Source: Ulvibacterium sp965228935 (lineage in GTDB: Bacteria; Bacteroidota; Bacteroidia; Flavobacteriales; Flavobacteriaceae). Taken from it: a stretch of 64,000 nucleotides of DNA. The position numbers and the translations under genes are program-made. The notes under the pieces are model-generated. The model ran no database searches and was not told the DNA's origin. It was given only the letters and a program-made list of their open reading frames with translations. The DNA lies in the NCBI RefSeq assembly GCF_965228935.1, contig NZ_OZ245846.1, forward strand, positions 1,798,001-1,862,000, in the 5' to 3' direction. Shown here piece after piece: positions 34,207 to 43,251 of this stretch (the stretch's first letter is position 1; each line of letters opens with the position of its first letter).

Positions 34207-34530
34207 TTATTTTACAACAAGCTTTCGTGTCATGGTCTTGTTATTTTCGGTAACCTGTAACACATATACGCCTGAGACCAATTTAGAGATATTAAGGGCA
34301 TTGGAGCGTATTCTATCCGTCAGGACTACTTCCCCAAAAACATCGTAAATGACAATATCCTTATTGAAGTTTTGGGCAGTGGTTATGTATACCACGTCAT
34401 CAAGAGCTGGGTTGGGATATAACTTGAAGGTGGAATTTTCCGTTGTAGCGGCAAGGGAATCACCGACGCCCTCCTGACCGTATACGGAAATAGCAAATAG
34501 CATAAAGATGCCAAAGTAGATTTTTCGCAT
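34207..34530 (-). CDS. minimal T9SS-sorted protein (signal peptide plus C-terminal sorting domain), copy 2
   Basis: The ATG at 34530 (MRKIYFGIFMLFAISVYGQ) gives a 107-aa protein. After the signal peptide only about 15 residues precede a type A T9SS C-terminal domain: FKLYPNPALDDVVYI, IVIYDVFGEVVLT, LVSGVYVLQV and TRKLVVK at the end. Normally this domain directs large surface cargo through the Por secretion system and is cleaved. Here there is essentially no cargo. Paralogous to the gene at 34770-35078 on the same strand. Confidence 0.85.
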   Translation of the reverse strand: MRKIYFGIFMLFAISVYGQEGVGDSLAATTENSTFKLYPNPALDDVVYITTAQNFNKDIVIYDVFGEVVLTDRIRSNALNISKLVSGVYVLQVTENNKTMTRKLVVK

Positions 34531-34769
34531 AGGTATTGATTTGGGATCAATAGTATAAAGGTACAGAAAGGGGCGGCTTCCCCGATGAAAATGTTGTGAA
34601 ATTCGATAAATTGTAGGTGAATGCAACAGGGCAAACCGTTCATCGGATTTTTTTACCTATTATCGAAGGCAAAAAAAGAAGGAATTCTTTAGGAAAAGGC
34701 TGATACAAAGAGGTTTAATTTCCCTTTTTGAGCGGGTTTGTGCTACTATGGACGGTTACCAAAAACGTT

Positions 34770-35078
34770 TTATTTAATAATAAGCTTTCGGGTAGCTACC
34801 TTGTTTCTTTCAAAAACGCGAAGGACATATACTCCTGCATCCAAATCGGACAGATTCAGTTCGTTGCCCAAAAGAGTAGTCTGTAACACCTTGGTTCCCA
34901 GAACATCAAAAATCAAGATTTTCTTTGGGGCATTTTCCGCAGTATTGATATATACCTTGCCTTGCGTAACGGGATTGGGATAGAGCGTAAACCCGTCTAT
35001 GTCCCCATTGGCCTTGGCATTTTGCGAATAGCCGATGGAAACGAAAAGAAGAAAAAAGACGAGGTAAAGGTGCTTCAT
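34770..35078 (-). CDS. minimal T9SS-sorted protein, copy 1
   Basis: The ATG at 35078 (MKHLYLVFFLLFVSIGYSQ) gives a 102-aa protein. It has a 19-residue signal peptide, about 10 linker residues, then a complete type A sorting domain (FTLYPNPVTQGKVYI, ILIFDVLGTKVLQT, LDAGVYVLRVF, TRKLIIK). It sits between the large lipoprotein gene and its paralogue, all on the minus strand. The order suggests a local duplication. The 239 bp to copy 2 holds nothing recognisable. Confidence 0.85.
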   Translation of the reverse strand: MKHLYLVFFLLFVSIGYSQNAKANGDIDGFTLYPNPVTQGKVYINTAENAPKKILIFDVLGTKVLQTTLLGNELNLSDLDAGVYVLRVFERNKVATRKLIIK

Positions 35079-35245
35079 AAAGTATGGGTAACAAATGGCG
35101 TACCACAAATATAGGAATTCTGATATACGATGTCCTTTTGAGGCCCGTAATCCTAGGAAAAATTCGATGAAATGCACATATCATAAACTGCAGGTTTTGT
35201 TTTTTATACGATTTATAGGACGGTTAATCTCCAGACAAAAACAAA

Positions 35246-35268
35246 AAGCCCCGCATTAAGCGGGGCTT
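35246..35268 (-). terminator. intrinsic terminator of the repeat-lipoprotein gene
   Basis: AAGCCCCGC (35246-35254) pairs with GCGGGGCTT (35260-35268) around a 5-base loop. On the minus strand it is followed by TTTTGTTTTTG. It closes the receptor-lipoprotein operon. Confidence 0.85.
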
Positions 35269-35306
35269 GAAGTTTATGTTCAAGGAATTGGTTAGTTTCA
35301 ATTCCC

Positions 35307-37427
35307 TTAGTTGGTAGCCCAATCAAAAATACTGACATCGACAGTGGCTGCTGCATCGTAGGCCTCAGCAGGATTCGCATCGGCACCTTCGATCTGGACA
35401 TTGGCCAAAGGACCGGAATCGCTCATCAAAACGGAAGTAGTATACCCGCTTAGGGAAAGGCCCGTAATAGTGGCACCGGACTCCAATTTGAACTGCAATG
35501 CTATACGCTCGGCCTGGGCAGAAGTACTCACAGCTGTTATATTGGCCAGTGTTGGATTCTTGTTCTCACCATCGGCTTCAACCACTGTGGAGAAGGAGCC
35601 GGTGTGTACAACGTAGGCGTTGGTCAGGGTACCGTTCCAACCTTCTGTCCAGTCGATGGCATCGTCCTCGTTGTTCTCCAAATAGAAGTTGGATGCGGAT
35701 ACCGTTCCACCAAAGAACTCGACCCCGTCATCGGTACCGTTCAAAATGGCTACGTTGTCAATGGTAGTTCCGGAACCTACGGCATAAAGCGTAAGTCCGT
35801 TGTACTGCGATTCGGAATCTATCTGGGCACCGGCATAATTGATGATCAGGTAATCGATGTTACCGGAACTGTCGGTATCGTCCGTACCACCGTAGATGAT
35901 ACCGCCTACCTCGGCAGTAGCGTCAACACCCTCGGTAGTAGTTGCTTCACCAGCGATGACCAAACCGCCCCAGTCACCGGGTTCCTGATTGGCAGAAGTC
36001 ATGATTACAGGATTACTTTCAGTACCCTGAATATCAATGGAGGCACCTTGTTGTATAACAATGTAGGTATTGGTCTCCTCACCATCTTCCACGTCTGCGG
36101 TGATTACCGTTCCAGCTGGAATTGTTAAGGTTGCACCGGATTCAATACTTAGGTTACCTTCAAGGAAATAAGCTATGGCCGGATCCAATTCCAAATCGGA
36201 AGTTATTGTTCCGGTCAATACACTGTCTTCTACAGTGATATCGGAGTTTACCCAAGCGAACATGGCAACATCAACCGTTGGAGAGGCGAGATAAGGAAGT
36301 GCAGGATTCGCGTCGGCACCTTCAATCTGAACATTGGCCAAGGGCCCCGCATCACTCATCAAAACTGAGGTAGTATACCCGCTTAGGGAAAGACCGGTAA
36401 TAGTGGCACCGGACTCCAATTTGAACTGCAGCGCTATTTGCTCTACTTGATCGGACGTACTTACAGCTGTTAAATTGGCGAGTGTCGGATTATTGTTCTG
36501 ACCATCGGCTTCAACCACTGTGGAGAAGGAGCCGGTGTGTACAACGTAGGCGTTGGTCAGGGTACCGTTCCAACCTTCTGTCCAGTCGATGGCATCGTCC
36601 TCGTTGTTCTCCAAATAGAAGTTGGATGCGGATACCGTTCCACCAAAGAACTCGACCCCGTCATCGGTACCGTTCAAAATGGCTACGTTGTCAATGGTAG
36701 TTCCGGAACCTACGGCATAAAGCGTAAGTCCGTTGTACTGCGATTCGGAATCTATCTGGGCACCGGCATAATTGATGATCAGGTAATCGATGTTACCGGA
36801 ACTGTCGGTATCGTCCGTACCACCGTAGATGATACCGCCTACCTCGGCAGTAGCGTCAACACCCTCGGTAGTAGTTGCTTCACCAGCCAGGATCAAACCG
36901 CCCCAATCACCCGGTTCTCCATTGGCAGAGGTCATAGTTACTGGCTCGGCCATGGTACCTTGGATATCGATGGAGGCACCTTGCTCGATTACGATATAGG
37001 TATTGGTTTCATCTCCTGTTTCAACCTCCGCGGTAATGGTAGTACCGGCGGGGATCGTCAATGTAGCGCCGGACTTGACACTATATGTGTTTCTTAGGGT
37101 ATACGTATTGGCCGGATCCAAGGTTAAATCCTCTGTTTGATCACCTGTTAGCTCTATGGACTCTGAACATGGATCACAAGAACCGCCACAGTCTACACCC
37201 GTCTCGTCCCCATTTTGTATATTATCGGAACAGGTAGGATCTGGAGTACAAGCATTTGGACAGGATCCGCCACAATCTACCCCTGTCTCGTCCCCATTTT
37301 GTATGTTATCCGTACAGGAGGAACCCGATGGGTCATTATCATCACTGCTACAACCGGCTAAAAATAGGGCCGATGCCGTAATGAACATCATCAATAATCT
37401 AGAGATTTTCGTTTTCATAATCTTCAT
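35307..37427 (-). CDS. surface lipoprotein with two ~311-aa repeat modules
   Basis: This 706-aa protein has a lipoprotein signal (lipobox LAGC). Next come two tandem Cys-rich segments containing NIQNGDETGVDCGGSC (about residues 37-90), a known linker-type repeat of Bacteroidota surface proteins. Two long homologous beta-helix-like modules follow (about 92-400 and 403-706). Each opens LTLDPANTYTL / LELDPAIAYFL and carries SGATLTIPAGT and GDWGGLI/VIAGEAT. The modules share a stretch of over 120 identical residues. The gene is 29 bp downstream of the TonB-dependent receptor, like a SusD-position lipoprotein but unrelated to SusD. It is probably the surface-exposed partner of the receptor. Confidence 0.85.
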   Translation of the reverse strand: MKIMKTKISRLLMMFITASALFLAGCSSDDNDPSGSSCTDNIQNGDETGVDCGGSCPNACTPDPTCSDNIQNGDETGVDCGGSCDPCSESIELTGDQTEDLTLDPANTYTLRNTYSVKSGATLTIPAGTTITAEVETGDETNTYIVIEQGASIDIQGTMAEPVTMTSANGEPGDWGGLILAGEATTTEGVDATAEVGGIIYGGTDDTDSSGNIDYLIINYAGAQIDSESQYNGLTLYAVGSGTTIDNVAILNGTDDGVEFFGGTVSASNFYLENNEDDAIDWTEGWNGTLTNAYVVHTGSFSTVVEADGQNNNPTLANLTAVSTSDQVEQIALQFKLESGATITGLSLSGYTTSVLMSDAGPLANVQIEGADANPALPYLASPTVDVAMFAWVNSDITVEDSVLTGTITSDLELDPAIAYFLEGNLSIESGATLTIPAGTVITADVEDGEETNTYIVIQQGASIDIQGTESNPVIMTSANQEPGDWGGLVIAGEATTTEGVDATAEVGGIIYGGTDDTDSSGNIDYLIINYAGAQIDSESQYNGLTLYAVGSGTTIDNVAILNGTDDGVEFFGGTVSASNFYLENNEDDAIDWTEGWNGTLTNAYVVHTGSFSTVVEADGENKNPTLANITAVSTSAQAERIALQFKLESGATITGLSLSGYTTSVLMSDSGPLANVQIEGADANPAEAYDAAATVDVSIFDWATN
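35568..35954 (-). repeat. 387-bp identical repeat, copy in module 2
   Basis: By eye this segment is identical base for base to 36501-36887, an offset of 933 bp. Sequence on both sides within the modules has diverged at many positions, so only the centre has been kept identical. It encodes residues from EVGGIIYGGTDDTDSSGN through GSFSTVVEADG. Confidence 0.85.
36501..36887 (-). repeat. 387-bp identical repeat, copy in module 1
   Basis: Partner of 35568-35954 at a spacing of 933 bp (311 codons), so unequal exchange would keep the reading frame and change module number. The identity ends abruptly: cagg here against gatg in the other copy just after the shared CACCAGC. Confidence 0.85.
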
Positions 37428-37456
37428 TGTTTTAAATTAATTTTCAATTTATAGTG

Positions 37457-40366
37457 TTAAAACCTGTATGTAAGGCCCAATCTGAATATTCGGCCTATTT
37501 TGTATGATCGTACTTCATCGGTAAAGGTCACCCTTTCGGGAGCATTGGGCCCTAATCGTTCTTCCCTGTCATCCGAGAAGGCCTCGAGTTCAGCCCTGCT
37601 TTCCGAAGTCAATACATCTATAGTTTGCTTTATAAAGGGATTCAAAAGATTTTGACCGGATAGTGAAACTTCAAAATGCTCTCCAAACGCCTTGCTTATT
37701 CTACTATTCAAGACCACGAAGCCTTTTTCGACAATGGCATCATTATAACGGGTATCCCAATTTTGCTGGCTACGGGCAAAACCCAAAGCGAATACCTTAT
37801 CCGAAGCATAACTCGCCGAAACGTTGGCAACAAACCTATTATCGCCGGATGTTTCCAGATTTAAACTTGAGTTGGCGACCCAATCTGAAGCTCCTTGGAG
37901 TCCTGCCTCTTTATTGGGGCCGTATCGAAAAGTTTCGGCAATAATGTCTGGGTTGCTTTCCGCACGTTCCTCGCTTAAATTCTGTTCGTGCCACATTCGA
38001 CTTGCATTCAATACCAAACTTAATTTCGGGCCAATTGGACTTCCATCTTCATCGTTGATTCCTGGTTTGATCAAATCAATTTTTGACTCTACCTCAATGC
38101 CATAGACCGTGGCCTTGTCACCGGTATTCCTAAACGTAAATAACGCCCCGTCCGCACCTCTTGCACGTACCTTATTGATAGGGTCATCTATGGACTTGTA
38201 AAACAGTGCTCCTGAAATCAATTCCCCCCTAGAAGGGAAAAACTCCCACTTTAAATCAAAATTGTTGGAGAAAGAAGCTTCTACTGCATCTTCACCAACA
38301 GTTCCAAAAACTTGTTGACCCGTAGGCGAAATGTAACGAAACGGGGCAATCTCCTTAAATTCAGGCAATGTAATACTGCGGCTTGCGGCAAATCGTATCG
38401 CGTGTTCGTCGTTGATGGAATATTTGAGGTTTAGACTAGGATAAAAGTTGGAATAATCCCTGGTCACATTTCCAACATCCCCACCTGGAGCATTGTTCAC
38501 ATCATAATCAACTATAATATCATCCTGTTGAAAGCGCAGACCTGCATTGATATTCCATTTGTCAAAATTTAGGCTAAACTGCGCAAATGCGGCCTTTGAT
38601 TCGTATTCCCCACTATACTCATCTTTTACCTCGCCATCGGCATTGGATTGGAAAGACAAGATTTCAAGTAGGTCGTTCTGAAAGTTCGCTATCGTAAAAA
38701 TTTGATCTAAGTCATCTATGGAGTTGGAGTTTGGCCTATTCTCGCCGACATTGGCAACACCGTAAAAGGTAGATTCAAAATCCCTTGTTTTTCTTCGATA
38801 ATTGATCCCTAAGTCAATGTAAAAGTGTTTTGTGTCCTCTTCCAGAGCTTTGAACCTGTTTTTAATTAAACCGTTATATTCTTCATCATCTATGAACTGG
38901 GAAAGTTTTCTGGATTCAAAACCGCTATTCTCAAAAAGAATTACATTACCGGTCTCGGCAGTGAAGTTTACTACATTTCGTATTCGATTGGGTTCGTCAG
39001 CATCCAGCTTATTATAACTTACGGCCCAGTCCAGTACATTTTTTTCACCAAACTTATGATTCCCTATCAGTTGCTGTACAAATAAGGTAGTCTGCTTTAT
39101 GTTTTGGTCTCGAACAAAATCCGAGAAATTGCCAATAGTTTCTTCCTGAATGTTACCAAAACCATTTCTACCTCCTTCAGATACAATGTCGTTCAGCGTA
39201 TTGATAAAAAGGGTGACCGATTTAACTATGTTCTTTTCATTTTGAAAAGTCAAATCCAACAGTCCATTATTCACGTACTCGGTTTCCCATTGTTCGAAAT
39301 CGGTAATCGAATCGGTTACCGTAACCTGATCCCAAATCTTGAATACCCCTGGTGTAAGATACCGGTGGGATTTGGAATTGGAAGCCGTCATGAAGACTTT
39401 GAACTTATTATTGAAAAAGGATTTTCCCGCACTAAGATTAACCCTATGATTAATGGGTGTCTCTACGGTCCCTACATCCCAGGATTGTTTGGTTAATTGG
39501 TCAAATATGTTTACGTCCGTATCGTAAAATCCTAGTGAAGTGTCCTCGTAATTGGCCGAGACCTTGAAATTGTCGGAAGATCCATCACCGATAGCATTGG
39601 TGTTGGCACCTGTAGAGACCCCAACTTCGAGTTCTTCGGTACCGGTCAGTTCCCGAGATGCGATATTGATATTTCCCGAAGCCTGGTCGGCCGAAACCGA
39701 AGCGGAGTAGGTTTTACTGATACTGACGTTCTGTATTACCCTAGTCGGAAAAAGCCCTAGATCAATGTTCTTTTTTTCGATATCGTCCGATGGAATGGGC
39801 AACCCATTAAAGGTAGTCACCAAATATCTGTCCCCCAGACCTCTTACGAAAACATCACCAGAGGCTTCACTTTCCGTAACCCCTGAAATTCTGGTAGCCG
39901 CAGATTTTACATCCGATATCCCCAAATTCCCAAGTTCTATGGCGCCGATACTTTCCTTGATTTCTATAGCTCGCTTTTGGTCAAGAAGTAGGGCCGTCTC
40001 CGAGTCCTTTCGTGCAACGGTAACTACGACTACCTCGTCCAACGTCATGCCTTCGGAAGCACTCATTGGGGCATTAATGTTGGTCACCTTTCCGGCTTCC
40101 ACAACAACATTGGGAACTTCCACGGTCTCGTATCCCAAATAACTGAATACAACGGTATATGTTCCAGGTTCTAGACCTGATATTTCATAAAGCCCGTCAA
40201 AATCCGAAGTGGTTCCTTTGGTGGTTCCTTTAAGAAGTATATTGGCGAAGGCAAGAGGTTCGTTATTCAACTCTTTATCAGTGAGTTTGCCAACAATACT
40301 ACCAGTGTCCTGAGCCCGTAACAGCATGGTTCCAAAAAGACAAAGACACACTATAAAATATCGCAT
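37457..40366 (-). CDS. TonB-dependent outer-membrane receptor
   Basis: The 969-aa protein has a signal peptide (MRYFIVCLCLFGTMLLRAQ). A carboxypeptidase-like regulatory domain follows (about 24-105, FANILLKGTTKGTTSDFDGLYEI). Next is a plug domain (about 130-240, VFVRGLGDRYLVTTFNGLPIPS) and a 22-strand barrel ending in the C-terminal Phe of FRLGLTYRF. It imports a large or scarce ligand using TonB energy. It is cotranscribed with the repeat lipoprotein. It is divergent from a PhoB/PhoR-like pair with Pho-box-like repeats in between, so phosphate-starvation control is a reasonable hypothesis. No SusD homologue is present. Confidence 0.93.
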   Translation of the reverse strand: MRYFIVCLCLFGTMLLRAQDTGSIVGKLTDKELNNEPLAFANILLKGTTKGTTSDFDGLYEISGLEPGTYTVVFSYLGYETVEVPNVVVEAGKVTNINAPMSASEGMTLDEVVVVTVARKDSETALLLDQKRAIEIKESIGAIELGNLGISDVKSAATRISGVTESEASGDVFVRGLGDRYLVTTFNGLPIPSDDIEKKNIDLGLFPTRVIQNVSISKTYSASVSADQASGNINIASRELTGTEELEVGVSTGANTNAIGDGSSDNFKVSANYEDTSLGFYDTDVNIFDQLTKQSWDVGTVETPINHRVNLSAGKSFFNNKFKVFMTASNSKSHRYLTPGVFKIWDQVTVTDSITDFEQWETEYVNNGLLDLTFQNEKNIVKSVTLFINTLNDIVSEGGRNGFGNIQEETIGNFSDFVRDQNIKQTTLFVQQLIGNHKFGEKNVLDWAVSYNKLDADEPNRIRNVVNFTAETGNVILFENSGFESRKLSQFIDDEEYNGLIKNRFKALEEDTKHFYIDLGINYRRKTRDFESTFYGVANVGENRPNSNSIDDLDQIFTIANFQNDLLEILSFQSNADGEVKDEYSGEYESKAAFAQFSLNFDKWNINAGLRFQQDDIIVDYDVNNAPGGDVGNVTRDYSNFYPSLNLKYSINDEHAIRFAASRSITLPEFKEIAPFRYISPTGQQVFGTVGEDAVEASFSNNFDLKWEFFPSRGELISGALFYKSIDDPINKVRARGADGALFTFRNTGDKATVYGIEVESKIDLIKPGINDEDGSPIGPKLSLVLNASRMWHEQNLSEERAESNPDIIAETFRYGPNKEAGLQGASDWVANSSLNLETSGDNRFVANVSASYASDKVFALGFARSQQNWDTRYNDAIVEKGFVVLNSRISKAFGEHFEVSLSGQNLLNPFIKQTIDVLTSESRAELEAFSDDREERLGPNAPERVTFTDEVRSYKIGRIFRLGLTYRF

Positions 40367-40428
40367 TCAGTCATAATTTGGTTACGGCGCAAAGAACGCT
40401 AGGTGAGGTAAAAGTCGAGTTACGTACA

Positions 40429-40486
40429 TGTTAAACCTTTATTGCAATAATGTTATGTAAATGTTACTATATTAAATGAACGTTAA
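40429..40486. promoter_or_regulatory. Pho-box-like array of 11-bp-spaced direct repeats
   Basis: TGTTA occurs at 40429, 40451 and 40462, spaced by 22 and 11 bp. A second 11-bp pair, ATTAA at 40471 and GTTAA at 40482, follows. The segment 40450-40467 (ATGTTATGTAAATGTTAC) matches the E. coli Pho box layout of two TGTCA-like heptads 11 bp apart at most key positions. A 12-base palindrome TTATTGCAATAA overlaps at 40439-40450. The array lies in the 289-bp gap between the TonB receptor and the PhoB-like gene. A possible -7 box TATCTTTA is at 40508-40515 for the latter. Confidence 0.5.
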
Positions 40487-40655
40487 GCCGTTTTGGGATA
40501 ATCCTATTATCTTTACATTTGGTGAATTGACAGTTTAAAAGCAATGCAATGAGCCATGATAAGGGACTGATTTCCAAGTAACCCGTTCTAAGGCGAATAA
40601 CCCATCCGTGCCAGTATGGATGGCCTATTGATTTATTGAAAACAAAAGCCAACAG

Positions 40656-41342
40656 ATGAAAAAAAAGGACATTAGAATACTTTTAGTTGACGATGAGGCC
40701 GATATTCTGGAAATCGTTAGTTATAACCTATCTTCGGAAGGCTATCAAGTTTTTACCGCCAAAAATGGCGTTGAAGGTGTAGCCAAGGCGAAAAAAAAAT
40801 TACCCCACCTCATTATTTTGGACGTAATGATGCCCGAAATGGATGGGATTGAGGCATGTGAGATCATGCGAAGTACATCCGGGCTGGAGAATACCATAAT
40901 TACCTTTCTGACCGCTCGAGGTGAGGATTACTCGCAAGTTGCAGGTTTTGACGCCGGGGCCGATGATTATATCACCAAGCCCATAAAACCCAAGGTTCTG
41001 GTGAGTAAGGTGAAAGCGTTGCTCCGTAGACTAAAGGAAGATGCCGATCCACAAGAGGACATTGTCAAGGTTGGCAACATTGTCATTAATAGGGAGGAAT
41101 ATAAAATTGTAAACAACGGCAAGGAAATTGTACTTCCGCGAAAGGAATTTGAACTTTTGGCACTATTGACATCAAAACCCAGCAAGGTTTTTAAAAGAGA
41201 TGTCATTCTGGACAAGGTATGGGGCAATGAAGTCGTGGTAGGGGGCCGTACCATTGATGTGCATATTCGTAAACTTCGTGAAAAAATTGGTGAAAATCAT
41301 TTTAAGACGGTTAAGGGAGTAGGCTATAAGTTTGTACTATAA
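40656..41342 (+). CDS. OmpR/PhoB-family response regulator
   Basis: This 228-aa protein has a receiver domain with acidic residues in LLVDDEAD and phosphoacceptor Asp56 in LIILDVMMP. The Thr/Lys switch residues are in FLTARG and ITKPIKP. It has a C-terminal winged-helix DNA-binding domain (about 130-228, GGRTIDVHIRKLREKIG and VKGVGYKFVL). It closely resembles PhoB/PhoP of Bacteroidota. Its stop overlaps the start of the histidine kinase by one base. Confidence 0.93.
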   Translation: MKKKDIRILLVDDEADILEIVSYNLSSEGYQVFTAKNGVEGVAKAKKKLPHLIILDVMMPEMDGIEACEIMRSTSGLENTIITFLTARGEDYSQVAGFDAGADDYITKPIKPKVLVSKVKALLRRLKEDADPQEDIVKVGNIVINREEYKIVNNGKEIVLPRKEFELLALLTSKPSKVFKRDVILDKVWGNEVVVGGRTIDVHIRKLREKIGENHFKTVKGVGYKFVL

Positions 41343-42406
41343 TGCCTATTCAGCTTAAGAGGTCATATCGGTTTGCTTTTCGATCTGCAGTGCTAATTAC
41401 CGTATTCTCCTCTTTGCTTTTAGGAGGTCTATTGTATTTTCTACAGACTTTGGACTGGTCTATTATTTTTCTTTTTTCAATATTGGTCTTTACAACCTCC
41501 TTTGCCGTACTTCAGATTAGGATAGAAAAATTCATCTATAGAAGGATTAAAAAGATCTATGACGATGTGGCCCTTTTGGACTCCTCCTCTTTTACTTCCG
41601 GCCCCATTACTACGGATATGCGGACGCTTACGGCCGAAATCGAGAAATTTGCACAGGATAAGAAAATCGAAATAGATACCTTAAAAATCCGTGAAGAGTA
41701 TCGAAAGGATTTTTTGGGCAATGTTTCCCACGAATTGAAGACACCTCTTTTTACCGTCCAAGGTTATATACTTACCCTGCTTGATGGAGCTATGGACGAT
41801 AAGAGCATACGCAAGAAATACTTGCAGCGTGCCAATAAGGCCGTAGAACGACTCATATACATCATTAAGGATTTGGATTTGATAACCAAATTGGAAGTAG
41901 GAGACCTTAATTTGGAACGGGAGGATTTTGATATCATAGAACTTATTCATAGCGTTTTTGATTTGTTGGAAATGAAAGCCACCAAAAAAAAGATTGCCCT
42001 TACTTTTGATATGGAGTATACCGAGCCTATTTATGTATATGCCGATAAGGAAAAAATCCAGCAGGTATTGACCAACCTTTTGGTGAACTCCATTAAATAT
42101 GGGCATATGGATGGCACTTCCGAGGTGAGCGTGGAAAATCTTATCAAAAACAAGGTTATCGTTAGAGTTACCGATAATGGTGAGGGAATTCCGCAAAAAC
42201 ATATCCCCCGTTTGTTTGAACGCTTTTATCGGGTGGATCAGAGCGGTAGTAGAAGCGAAGGCGGTTCCGGCTTGGGCCTCTCCATAGTAAAACATATTAT
42301 CGAGGCTCATGACGAAAAAATCTATGTGGAAAGTGTAGAGGAAGTAGGTTCGGAATTTTCATTTACCTTGGAAAAAGCAAAAAAAAGTGGAGCGAAATCC
42401 ATTTGA
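41342..42406 (+). CDS. PhoR-like sensor histidine kinase
   Basis: The 354-aa membrane kinase has two membrane helices at about residues 14-34 and 38-57 with almost no periplasmic loop. A short linker leads to HisKA with His130 in NVSHELKTPLFTVQGY. The ATPase domain has NLLVNSIKYG, VTDNGEGIP and GGSGLGLSIVKHIIEAH. No PAS or HAMP domain is evident. The lack of a sensory domain suggests signal input through another membrane complex, as for E. coli PhoR with the Pst transporter. Phosphate is inferred, not shown. Confidence 0.92.
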   Translation: MPIQLKRSYRFAFRSAVLITVFSSLLLGGLLYFLQTLDWSIIFLFSILVFTTSFAVLQIRIEKFIYRRIKKIYDDVALLDSSSFTSGPITTDMRTLTAEIEKFAQDKKIEIDTLKIREEYRKDFLGNVSHELKTPLFTVQGYILTLLDGAMDDKSIRKKYLQRANKAVERLIYIIKDLDLITKLEVGDLNLEREDFDIIELIHSVFDLLEMKATKKKIALTFDMEYTEPIYVYADKEKIQQVLTNLLVNSIKYGHMDGTSEVSVENLIKNKVIVRVTDNGEGIPQKHIPRLFERFYRVDQSGSRSEGGSGLGLSIVKHIIEAHDEKIYVESVEEVGSEFSFTLEKAKKSGAKSI

Positions 42407-42579
42407 ACATCAAACGGTTTGGAATTCACATTTAACTTCAAAAGGCGACTTGTCCAAGATCGTACTCCATCCAAAGGAGTTCCAAAATTGTTTCACAAAA
42501 AGACCTATGGGTTTCGGGAAACAAAATCTTTAAGGAGTAAAGATTTCCTTAGCTTTGCCGTAATCAAAGTAGGGTAGTT

Positions 42580-43248
42580 GTGGGAAGCAAGAACAAGCTG
42601 AAGCGATTTAAGGAGAATGAAACGTTCAAAAATGTGCTACAACCCAACAGGGAGGAAATACGAGCAGGATTTTCCCTTAAAGGCAATTGGCAATCCCATT
42701 TCGGCAATGATAATCCCATAGTTTTGGAATTGGGATGCGGCAAAGGAGAATATACTTTGGGCCTTGCCCGTCTTGAGAAGGATAAGAATTTTATCGGCAT
42801 CGATATCAAAGGGGCCCGCCTTTGGAGAGGAGCCAAAACCGCCTTAGAGGATAATTTAGGGAATGTTGCCTTCCTAAGGATCCAAATAGAACTGATCGAT
42901 GAATTATTCGCTGAAAATGAAGTATCAGAGATCTGGATTACTTTTCCCGATCCTCAGATAAAATATAAACGTACCAAGCACCGAATGACCAATTTGGACT
43001 TTTTGGAAAAATACCGCAAAATACTTAAACCCAGGGGACCGATTCATCTGAAGACCGATAGCGAATTTCTGCACGGCTACACCTTGGGACTGCTACATGG
43101 GACCGGTCAGCAGGTTATGTATGCCAATCATGATGTTTATAGGAACGAAGGCAGCCCGCCCGAGGTTTTGGAGATACAGACATTCTATGAACAACAATAT
43201 CTAGAGGAAGGAAAACCCATTACCTATATCCAATTTAGGATAAATTGA
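42580..43248 (+). CDS. trmB: tRNA (guanine-N7)-methyltransferase
   Basis: This 222-aa SAM-dependent enzyme makes m7G46 in tRNA. The motifs are ELGCGKGEYTLGLA (SAM binding), FIGIDIKGARLWRGAK and ITFPDPQIKYKRTKHRMT. It starts with GTG at 42580. No upstream ATG gives a family-like N-terminus, and MGSKNKLKRFKENETF is typical. The LysE-type exporter follows by 3 bp. Confidence 0.93.
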   Translation: MGSKNKLKRFKENETFKNVLQPNREEIRAGFSLKGNWQSHFGNDNPIVLELGCGKGEYTLGLARLEKDKNFIGIDIKGARLWRGAKTALEDNLGNVAFLRIQIELIDELFAENEVSEIWITFPDPQIKYKRTKHRMTNLDFLEKYRKILKPRGPIHLKTDSEFLHGYTLGLLHGTGQQVMYANHDVYRNEGSPPEVLEIQTFYEQQYLEEGKPITYIQFRIN

Positions 43249-43251
43249 CCT

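Noticed and set aside
35604..37097. Two nearly identical plus-strand frames of 174 and 186 codons opposite the repeat lipoprotein
   Set aside because: They are antisense shadows of the duplicated modules; identity comes from the repeat, not from coding on the plus strand.
37457..42406. Classifying the receptor and lipoprotein as a SusC/SusD polysaccharide utilisation locus
   Set aside because: No SusD homologue, glycoside hydrolase or sulfatase is present; the neighbouring regulator is PhoB-like rather than SusR or anti-sigma type.
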